Part shown: piece by piece, positions 57,966 through 64,000 of the stretch
Position numbering within the stretch: the stretch's first letter is position 1
How the letters are laid out: every line of letters begins with the position of its first letter
Source of the DNA: an uncultured Lachnospiraceae bacterium
Lineage (GTDB): Bacteria; Bacillota; Clostridia; Lachnospirales; Lachnospiraceae
Length of the DNA stretch: 64,000 bases
NCBI GenBank assembly: GCA_910588865.1
Contig: CAJUSJ010000004.1
Span: 1,644 to 65,643 of the forward strand
Direction of reading: 5' to 3'
Program-made: the position numbers and the translations under genes
The notes under the pieces: model-generated
What the model saw: the letters and a program-made list of their open reading frames with translations, nothing else
The model's database searches: none
What the model was told of the DNA's origin: nothing

Positions 57966-59288
57966 TTAAACCCCCAGAACCTCAATCTCCCTGTCCCGAT
58001 TCGCACGTATCTCCTTCCCCAGCCCATAGACCACATTGCTGATCACATATTCCCCGTCATTGGCATACACCTCTATTAAATTGGGATCCACATAGATGTC
58101 CACATGGAACCCTTCCCTCAAAGGCGGGGTCTCAAAAGCTGTCCCGTATCCCCTTCCCTCCGGGTACACCTTTGTCCTGTCTGTCCGGATCTTCTTCCCC
58201 TGGCGGGATATAACATAGCCGCCTATATCAATCCAGTCGCCGTCTTCCAGATCCAGCTCCACCCGGTAGCCCTCTTCCCCCGCCTGGCGAGGGCTCTCCA
58301 GTTTCCTGGTAAAGGCCCTTTTCACATATGGGTGAGGACGAAAATACACATGTCCTTCTTTCACCTCCACCACCCTGGGAACGCAGAACATTCCGCTCCA
58401 ACCGCTCTGGCTATCTCCCACCGGCTCAGGCATCCTGGCCCAGGCTGTGATGATCCGTCTGCCCTCCTGGTCCAAAGTGCTCTGAGGAGCGTAGAGATCC
58501 AGCCCATGGTCAAAGAAATAATAGGAATCCCCAATCTCCATGGAGCAGGTCTCCTCATGGAAATCCGCCAACGCCCAGACAGACTGGTTGGGGGCATTGA
58601 CCCCGCCGTCCAGGATCCCCATAGGCGACATCATGAGAATCCCCTGTCCCCCAACCTGAAAATAATCCGGACATTCCCACATGGTTCCCCAGCTTCTGTC
58701 CTTTCCCGCCGAATTGACAAATTCCCAGTTCTCCAGATCCCGGCTTCTGTAAATCAGCAGCTTTCCCTGATGATCCGGCGTCCTGCTGCCCAGCACCATA
58801 TACCACCCGTCTTTTCCTCTCCACACCTTGGGATCCCTGGTATCCTTTTTATCTCCCACCTCAGGGTCCTCAATGGGAGGAATCACCCGCCTTTTGTCCC
58901 GGATATTATCTATGCGGAATCCGTCCTCTGACGTGACCATCATCTGGGCGGCCGCGGAATGATTGTTGTAACAAAGATTAATATCCTCCGGGTTCTCCTC
59001 CAGATAATTCATGCCTGTGTAATACAGATACAGTTTTCCCTGGTACTCCACAGCGCTTCCCGAATAGCAGCCGCTGCGGTCATCATATTTGCTGGGAAAC
59101 AGGGCGATCTTCTGGTGCTCCCAGTGTACCAGATCCTTGCTGACCGCATGCCCCCAGTGCATCCTCCCCCACCTGGGCTCATATGGAAAATGCTGGTAAA
59201 ACAGGTGGTAAAGTCCTTTGTAGTAGATAAACCCATTTGGATCATTGATCCAGTTAGATGGCGCTTTCAGATGGATGGTATGTGTCAT
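57966..59288 (-). CDS. Sucrose-6-phosphate hydrolase/beta-fructosidase (GH32)
   Basis: The 440-residue enzyme shows the three GH32 signatures: nucleophile D16 in WINDPNG, transition-state stabiliser RDP at 151-153, and acid/base E205 in MWEC. It hydrolyses beta-fructosides, probably sucrose or sucrose-6-phosphate, in the cytoplasm, since no signal peptide is seen. I chose the ATG at 59288 because AAAGGAG precedes it; the longer frame to 59423 adds unrelated residues. The length fits a five-blade propeller with a C-terminal beta sandwich. No sugar transporter gene is adjacent. Confidence 0.92.
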   Translation of the reverse strand: MTHTIHLKAPSNWINDPNGFIYYKGLYHLFYQHFPYEPRWGRMHWGHAVSKDLVHWEHQKIALFPSKYDDRSGCYSGSAVEYQGKLYLYYTGMNYLEENPEDINLCYNNHSAAAQMMVTSEDGFRIDNIRDKRRVIPPIEDPEVGDKKDTRDPKVWRGKDGWYMVLGSRTPDHQGKLLIYRSRDLENWEFVNSAGKDRSWGTMWECPDYFQVGGQGILMMSPMGILDGGVNAPNQSVWALADFHEETCSMEIGDSYYFFDHGLDLYAPQSTLDQEGRRIITAWARMPEPVGDSQSGWSGMFCVPRVVEVKEGHVYFRPHPYVKRAFTRKLESPRQAGEEGYRVELDLEDGDWIDIGGYVISRQGKKIRTDRTKVYPEGRGYGTAFETPPLREGFHVDIYVDPNLIEVYANDGEYVISNVVYGLGKEIRANRDREIEVLGV

Positions 59289-59447
59289 GGCTTCTCCTTT
59301 TATCTGGTGTTTAATCAAATCAATCTCCTTAATTTGGTAAGTATTCCAAAATAAAACTTTCATATAAATTTTCCCAACTATAAGTGACAACCTCATTATA
59401 CCGAATCCCTCTTCCATAATCAATACACTGCTGTCCTAAATTTCCAT

Positions 59448-59467
59448 TGATCAGTCATGGAGTGAAC
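59448..59467. repeat. 20-bp exact direct repeat, right copy
   Basis: Partner of 14489-14508. It is joined on the right to AGTAACC, so on the minus strand it reads GGTTACTGTTCAC, a core shared with the REP-like block at 14317. Confidence 0.45.
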
Positions 59468-59511
59468 AGTAACCATCTCTCAGAATACACATAAAACGTA
59501 CTTAACAAACC

Positions 59512-59539
59512 TTTACAATCTTTTATTATTTTATATAAT
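59512..59539 (+). promoter_or_regulatory. Sigma-A promoter before a 32-codon ORF
   Basis: TTTACA, 16 bases and a perfect TATAAT lie about 57 bases before the ATG at 59597. Confidence 0.65.
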
Positions 59540-59596
59540 AAAAATATACTAACAGACTGTGACAGTGGCATAATGACCTGGAAGGAGGTTGAAAGA

Positions 59597-59695
59597 ATGA
59601 CGGGTAAAGAAGTGGTTAATCTCATAAGAAAGCTGAGAGAAAAGGCCTCAATCACCTCTTCCTTCACAGAGAGGCGATCCGGCCTTCTTTTGTAA
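59597..59695 (+). CDS. 32-codon ORF overlapping a terminator-like hairpin
   Basis: The ORF has a strong GGAAGGAGG site and starts MTGKEVVNLIRKLREKA, a start like that of HicA-type or other small TA proteins, but it ends after 32 codons. Its second half coincides with a branched hairpin (AAGGCC pairing with GGCCTT, then CTTTT). It may therefore be a truncated gene, or a peptide-coding small RNA. It runs against the minus-strand genes around it. Confidence 0.4.
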   Translation: MTGKEVVNLIRKLREKASITSSFTERRSGLLL

Positions 59696-59704
59696 ATATG
59701 CATA

Positions 59705-60988
59705 CTAATATTTCATCAATGCAGGCAGCCAGTCCGACATGGCCGGAATAAACGTTGTCCCCAGGAGCACCGCGATATTGCAAAGGATAAAAGGCACAGC
59801 CCCCTTGGCAATCTTTGTCACTGACATCCCATTGATCTTATTGCAGGTATTCAGGCACATCCCCACCGGTGGCGTCACCAGGCCGATTGCCAGGCCCACA
59901 ATAAAGATCGCCCCAAACTGCCAGTCGCTGACCCCGATTCCCCGCATAACCGGCAGCAGGATAGGTGCCAGCATCAAGATAGCCGGTGAGACATCAATAA
60001 AAGTGCCTAAAAACAGGATCAGCAGATCAATGAGAAGCAGCAATACCCATTTTGGCATATCCAGCCCCAGAAAAAAGCCGGATACGATCTGAGGAATCCG
60101 CATCATTGTCATCAGCCACGTAAAAATCGTGGAAAAGCCGATAATAATAGTGATGGAGGCGGAAGAAACCAGGGTTCTCCGAAGCGCGCTTATGACCTTT
60201 CCCACGGTCAGCTTTTTGTACACAAACATCCCCAGGATCAGGGAATAAAGCACCGCGATCCCCGCTGACTCGCTGGCGGTACAGATTCCAAAAGACACAG
60301 AAAGCACGATCACAAGGGGCATCAAAATCGCCGGAAGGCTGTAAAGCATTGTGTGGGCAAATTCCTTTAGCACAAATGGCGGCTGAACCGGATGATACCC
60401 TTTTTTCCTGGAGATCCAATAACAGACTATCAGCTGCAGCAGTCCTACCGACAGGCCAGGGAGCAGACCGGCCATAAACAGCGCCCCTACGGAAGCCCCG
60501 GAGATCATGGAATACATGATCATGGGAATACTGGGCGGACCCACCATCCCCATAGTTGAAGAGGCCACCGTAACCCCGGCCGCGAACTCCGGCGGATATC
60601 CCCGCTTTTCCATCTCCGGGATCAGCACAGATCCAAGGGCCGATGTGTCCGCCACCGACGACCCGGATATTCCTCCAAAAATCATGCTGGCCACAATATT
60701 CACCTCACCCAGCCCGCCTTTAATGGGACGCACCATGTACATACAGAAATCCAGCAGCCTTCTCGTAATCCCGCTTTCATTCATCAGCTCGCCCATAAGG
60801 ATAAACAGGGGCATGGCAACCAGCACATAGCTGAAGGAGCCGGACCAGATCCTCTGGGGAATCATGGCCAAAAACTGTGGGGAGGCTATTCCCATGTAGG
60901 TGACGCAGGAGGCTCCGATAGCAAACGCCAAAGGCACGCCTATGAGGGCAAATACAATCAGCGATATCAAAAGATATACCATTACCAT
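59705..60988 (-). CDS. dctM: TRAP transporter large permease
   Basis: The 427-residue protein has 12 to 13 membrane segments and the family signatures PLFILMGELMNESGI, MIFGGISGSSVADTSALGSV and STMGMVGPPSIPMIMY. DctM subunits move carboxylates or similar acids in symport with Na+, with DctQ and the binding protein DctP. The gene is complete, with GGGGGGAG upstream. The DctQ gene before it survives only as a short C-terminal scrap, so the transporter is probably inactive unless a DctQ is supplied from elsewhere. Confidence 0.92.
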   Translation of the reverse strand: MVMVYLLISLIVFALIGVPLAFAIGASCVTYMGIASPQFLAMIPQRIWSGSFSYVLVAMPLFILMGELMNESGITRRLLDFCMYMVRPIKGGLGEVNIVASMIFGGISGSSVADTSALGSVLIPEMEKRGYPPEFAAGVTVASSTMGMVGPPSIPMIMYSMISGASVGALFMAGLLPGLSVGLLQLIVCYWISRKKGYHPVQPPFVLKEFAHTMLYSLPAILMPLVIVLSVSFGICTASESAGIAVLYSLILGMFVYKKLTVGKVISALRRTLVSSASITIIIGFSTIFTWLMTMMRIPQIVSGFFLGLDMPKWVLLLLIDLLILFLGTFIDVSPAILMLAPILLPVMRGIGVSDWQFGAIFIVGLAIGLVTPPVGMCLNTCNKINGMSVTKIAKGAVPFILCNIAVLLGTTFIPAMSDWLPALMKY

Positions 60989-60991
60989 AGC

Positions 60992-61146
60992 TTAAGGCTC
61001 CCCCCTCTCTTCGTCACAAACCGGCTTTAAAAACCCAAGGTCTATGTTCCTCACCAGGCTGTAGAGTTTCACAATCACGCAGACCAGGCTGACGCCCACA
61101 CCCACAGGCATAACCCCATAAACCTTCCCCCAGCTCACTTTTTATA
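60992..61146 (-). pseudogene. dctQ remnant, last about 50 codons
   Basis: In a frame different from the kinase gene the minus strand reads WGKVYGVMPVGVGVSLVCVI and ends ERGEP plus stop six bases before the dctM start. This is the last membrane helix and tail of a DctQ small permease. The first about 110 codons are absent. The upstream border coincides with the point where the sensor kinase loses homology (about 61130-61146), so one deletion removed both. Confidence 0.7.
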
Positions 61147-62558
61147 TTAACGCACTCCCTATCTTTTGTAAAAAATCTGAGACGTTCCACCGTGTTGCTG
61201 ATGCCCACGGATTTCCTTTTGCCTGACGGCACCTGCATTCCCCGGTTTAAGGCCTCCAGCTTGTCCTTTGGAATCCCCACGCCGTTATCCTCAATGGTGA
61301 CAATACAGTTCCCATTGTCCCTTAGGACCCTGACCCACACCTTTCCCGGTTCTGTCTTCGGTTCAAGGCCGTGGATCACCGCGTTCTCCACAAATGGCTG
61401 AAGGGAAAAACGGGGAATTCTCACCTGCTTTGTCAGACTTTCCTCATAGTCAAACTCACCTTCCACCCTGTCCCTGAAGCGGAAACTCTGGATATGGATA
61501 TACTCCTTGACGATCTCCAATTCCTCATAGACCGTGACGGATTCTTTTAAATCATTGAGATTATACCGAAGCATGGCTGCCATGGAATCAATCATCTCCA
61601 CGGCTTCCTCATCCATACCCAGGGTTATGGTGCGGGATATGGTATTTAATGTATTGAAAAGAAAATGGGGATTGGTCTGAAGCTGCTGATTCAAAAATTC
61701 CGCCTGCTCAAGCCTGCGGGCATATTGTTCATTTTTCAACTGCTCCGCAAGGAGTTCTGCCTTGATCTCCCCGTTTTTCTGAATATCCTTCATCATCCTC
61801 CCGATATTTCTGGACATCTTGTTAAAGGCCGCCGCCAGAATCTGTATCATCTCATCCTGCCAGTTCTCCCGGACCCGCGCCATGGTTCCTTCTGCGATTT
61901 CCCGGGAAGCCTGACAGAGTTCAGTTAAGGGGCGGTAAAATGTGTCGTTAACATAATAAACGCTGTAACCGGCAGCCGCTGCCAGCAGCAACACCGCGTA
62001 GAGATTAATAAAAAGCAGCTGTCTCTGCTTTTTTCTCAGCCACAGATAATAATCCCTGTTTTTATCCAGCAAAACCTCCAGTATCTCATCACAGTATTCC
62101 TGAATATAATTCCCGATCTCCCTTGACTCCTGAAAACTTAGTCTTCCCTCATAATAATTTTTCTCCGCATATGAAAAAGCGCCGTAGTTCGCGGCGGTCT
62201 GATAAGAATAAAACGCATCCGAGATTGACTGGATAAATGACGCGGCCGCCGGTGTGTCAACCATGTTCCGGCAGTTTTCCACCATCCGCTCCATCCGTTT
62301 CACCGCCTCATTGTGCTCTGAAAGATATCCCCTGTTTCCATTGATCAGATAATCTTCCATGGATGTGTCACACTGCTTAATAGCCTCCTTTATGGCAATG
62401 GCCTCATAATACATGTCCGTGCTTTTCTGATACCGGACGCCGATGTCACGGTACATCAGATAATTATACCCAGAGAAAATCAGCATAACCGCGGCCAGAA
62501 GAAAAAACATCCTATTGATGACCGCAATAGCGGAACCCTTGATTTTGATCAGATTCAT
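61014..62558 (-). CDS. Sensor histidine kinase (LytS/YesM-like) with altered C-terminus
   Basis: The 514-residue protein has membrane helices at about 8-28 and 175-200 bracketing an external helical domain, a HAMP region, the histidine box NPHFLFNTLNTISRTI, and an ATP-binding domain (PFVENAVIHGLEP, DNGVGIP). After SELGEG (about 474) the normal last residues are replaced by about 40 out-of-frame codons over dctQ DNA. The ATG at 62558 overlaps the dctP stop. It presumably sensed the TRAP substrate; no response regulator is present nearby. The ATPase core is complete, so activity may persist. Confidence 0.82.
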   Translation of the reverse strand: MNLIKIKGSAIAVINRMFFLLAAVMLIFSGYNYLMYRDIGVRYQKSTDMYYEAIAIKEAIKQCDTSMEDYLINGNRGYLSEHNEAVKRMERMVENCRNMVDTPAAASFIQSISDAFYSYQTAANYGAFSYAEKNYYEGRLSFQESREIGNYIQEYCDEILEVLLDKNRDYYLWLRKKQRQLLFINLYAVLLLAAAAGYSVYYVNDTFYRPLTELCQASREIAEGTMARVRENWQDEMIQILAAAFNKMSRNIGRMMKDIQKNGEIKAELLAEQLKNEQYARRLEQAEFLNQQLQTNPHFLFNTLNTISRTITLGMDEEAVEMIDSMAAMLRYNLNDLKESVTVYEELEIVKEYIHIQSFRFRDRVEGEFDYEESLTKQVRIPRFSLQPFVENAVIHGLEPKTEPGKVWVRVLRDNGNCIVTIEDNGVGIPKDKLEALNRGMQVPSGKRKSVGISNTVERLRFFTKDRECVNIKSELGEGLWGYACGCGRQPGLRDCETLQPGEEHRPWVFKAGL

Positions 62559-63427
62559 CACTCCATTCCCCGCTCCTTTTGAGCCTCTATCATGGCGCGG
62601 ATCTGGAATTCTTCCGTCTCCTCCGCGCACCGAAACAGGAGCCTCCTCTGCTCGTCGGAAAGGTTTCCTAAAGAAACCGTGCTGGCCACCAGCATATCCG
62701 GTGCCAGAAAATCTTTGTAAATCCACACATAAGGCATGACCTTATCATATCCGGCCCGTTTGTACAGAAGAAGAGGCATCTCGCTCCCATCGATAAATCC
62801 CGAATCAACCGCCCTCAAAAGATCGGTTCTCTCAAAATTCTCGATCTCCGCCCCCAGGTTCACCAGATACGCTGACACAGGCAAAACCTTTGCCGCATGA
62901 AGCCTCATCCCTGTAAAATCCCCCGGACTCTCCGGCCTTTCCTTGGTGGCGACACATCTGTAATCCGGTCTGTAGCAGGACAAAAGCTCCAGCCTCTCCC
63001 TGGAAAGATACTCCTGGATCTCCCCTGTCAATTCCCGGTAGCCCTCTCTCGCCTCCTGGGGCGAATCATAAGAGCCTATAAACCTGTTGATCTCTGGTAT
63101 TTCCTCACAAAGAGAAAAATAATTCACCGCGGCGATGGCAATGCCTCCAAATTGAAGCTTAGTCACAATCTCCTTTTCACTTCCCGGCTCTGTATCATAA
63201 GTCACGGCAATGGCCATCCGGCCCCCAGACTCCTGTTCCACAAGCCCGGCAAAATATTCCGCCGCCTTCCCCGTAGGATGACTTCTCTCATAAGGCACTG
63301 ACATGCGCAGCATTGTCTGGTTTTTCCACTCTTCCTCAGGCTTCCCGGAAAAGGCGAAAGAGACGGAGAATGCTGATAACAGGCACAGGGAAATTAAAAA
63401 AATAATCACCGGACATTTCTGTTTCAT
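62558..63427 (-). CDS. dctP: TRAP transporter substrate-binding protein
   Basis: The 289-residue protein begins MKQKCPVIIFLISLCLLS, an export signal or membrane anchor, and continues with the DctP fold. The typical segment GDFTGMRLHAAKVLPVSAYL includes the conserved arginine region, and RAVDSGFIDGSEMPL follows. DctP proteins capture organic acids outside the membrane. The ATG at 63427 follows GGGGGG and is preferred to an in-frame start at 63493. It opens the dctP-kinase-dctQ-dctM operon. It is slightly shorter than the usual 320-340 residues. Confidence 0.85.
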   Translation of the reverse strand: MKQKCPVIIFLISLCLLSAFSVSFAFSGKPEEEWKNQTMLRMSVPYERSHPTGKAAEYFAGLVEQESGGRMAIAVTYDTEPGSEKEIVTKLQFGGIAIAAVNYFSLCEEIPEINRFIGSYDSPQEAREGYRELTGEIQEYLSRERLELLSCYRPDYRCVATKERPESPGDFTGMRLHAAKVLPVSAYLVNLGAEIENFERTDLLRAVDSGFIDGSEMPLLLYKRAGYDKVMPYVWIYKDFLAPDMLVASTVSLGNLSDEQRRLLFRCAEETEEFQIRAMIEAQKERGME

Positions 63428-63528
63428 AAATCCCCCCATTCTCTCTATTTTAAGGATACCATATCGAGTCATACAAAGCAAGGGACTGCCCATTATCCGC
63501 GCGTCCCAAGATTACTGTTCGTTACTGT

Positions 63529-64000
63529 TCAGGCTACTTGCTGTCCAAGACATAAAGTTTTATAACGGAACGCGAACGCCAGTGTCAGGCACAGACACAA
63601 AAACTCTGACAGGGCAGGCGCCCACCAGATCCCCGGGCCGCCAAACAGGGTGCCGCAGATCTTAAGAGCCAGGGCCAGTGTAACAAACCCTCTCCCCACA
63701 GAGATCACCAGAGCAGGCATTGGCCGTTCCACGGCTGTAAAAAATCCTCCCATCTGAATATTGATCCCCGCGATCAGGAAGGAGAGGGAAAAGACCCGGA
63801 AAACCGCTATTGTATAATCCTTCAATTCCGCCAGCTCCCTGGATATAAACATGCTGACCAGCAAATCCGCTCCAGCCCAGCTGCCGATAAAAGCAGCAGC
63901 CCCCAGCCCGGCGGAAGCCGTCAGCCCGTACTTTAACAAAGTTCTGTACTTGCCGCCATCTCCCTTCCCATAATAAAAGCTGATCATAGGCTGGGCCCCC
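63529..64000 (-). CDS. MATE-family efflux transporter, C-terminal part
   Basis: At least 156 residues of a membrane protein run from the window edge to the stop at 63529. They begin in AQPMISFYYGKG, the conserved MATE segment, and contain four to five membrane helices (for example LLKYGLTASAGLGAAAFIGS and PMPALVISVGRGFVTLALAL). MATE proteins export cationic drugs or metabolites using Na+ or H+. The N-terminal part lies outside. Confidence 0.85.
   Translation of the reverse strand, partial: GAQPMISFYYGKGDGGKYRTLLKYGLTASAGLGAAAFIGSWAGADLLVSMFISRELAELKDYTIAVFRVFSLSFLIAGINIQMGGFFTAVERPMPALVISVGRGFVTLALALKICGTLFGGPGIWWAPALSEFLCLCLTLAFAFRYKTLCLGQQVA

Noticed and set aside
59455..59703. 82-codon minus-strand frame downstream of the GH32 promoter region
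   Set aside because: No ribosome site, overlaps a promoter, a small plus-strand ORF and a terminator on the other strand.

Overview
The window reads like a Clostridia chromosome of the family Lachnospiraceae. It has moderately high GC, strong AGGAGG ribosome-binding sites, dense ATGA overlaps, and household genes typical of that group: ThrE-type exporter, GlgB, AckA, a TRAP transporter and an AAA-like/PD-(D/E)XK ATPase. I saw no rRNA, tRNA or CRISPR array.

Left chromosomal part (1-14.2 kb, mostly minus strand): a truncated N6-adenine methyltransferase; a LacI helix-turn-helix remnant; a two-gene ThrE-type exporter; glgB divergent from a TetR-type regulator; a secreted protein; a diguanylate cyclase/ackA pair; an ECF sigma factor with its membrane anti-sigma; and a large fusion of an EndoQ-like PHP nuclease to a UvrD-type helicase. 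A structured, REP-like intergenic sequence (about 14.3-14.45 kb) separates this from the next block.

Central block (14.5-56.3 kb): a phage-tail-only locus, probably a non-contractile phage-tail-like particle (tailocin) or a decayed prophage tail region. At its head are two divergent genes. One encodes an unusual fusion of a sigma-like protein with a DUF262 domain. The other encodes an 880-residue protein with a D-x-D-G-D motif that I read as a YonO/QDE-1-like single-subunit RNA polymerase. The gap between them holds two LexA (SOS) boxes, one inside an excellent sigma-A promoter. Behind the polymerase come an HU-like protein, endolysin, holin, two pairs of repeat-rich fibre paralogues, a baseplate-hub candidate, a giant tape-measure gene, an OB-fold-like small protein and a tail-tube candidate. 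I see no terminase, portal, capsid or integrase gene. A 26-bp motif beginning CATGGRCTTTC lies 63, 63 and 80 bp before three separate starts (HU-like gene, a 50-residue ORF, the tube candidate). I propose it as the promoter read by the dedicated polymerase. The model is: DNA damage, then LexA loss, then polymerase and sigma-DUF262 synthesis, then tail genes, then lysis and release.

The tape-measure region (30-47 kb) is strongly rearranged. One paralogue is broken by frameshifts, by a PIN/AbrB toxin-antitoxin cassette flanked by a 245-bp duplication, and by an Rpn-type nuclease gene. The second is split into 388- and 2525-codon parts by about 0.8 kb that carries a strongly folded segment and a zinc-ribbon gene. 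Several small accessory cassettes with their own sigma-A promoters (two zinc-ribbon proteins, a 45-residue protein, a type I holin-like toxin with antisense RNA) sit between tail genes.

Right chromosomal part (56.3-64 kb, minus strand): the AAA-like/PD-(D/E)XK ATPase, a GH32 sucrose-6-phosphate hydrolase, and a TRAP transporter operon. In that operon a deletion has fused the end of a sensor kinase gene to the last residues of dctQ, leaving dctP and dctM intact. A truncated MATE transporter ends the window. A 20-bp exact direct repeat lies at 14489-14508 and 59448-59467, around the whole tail locus.
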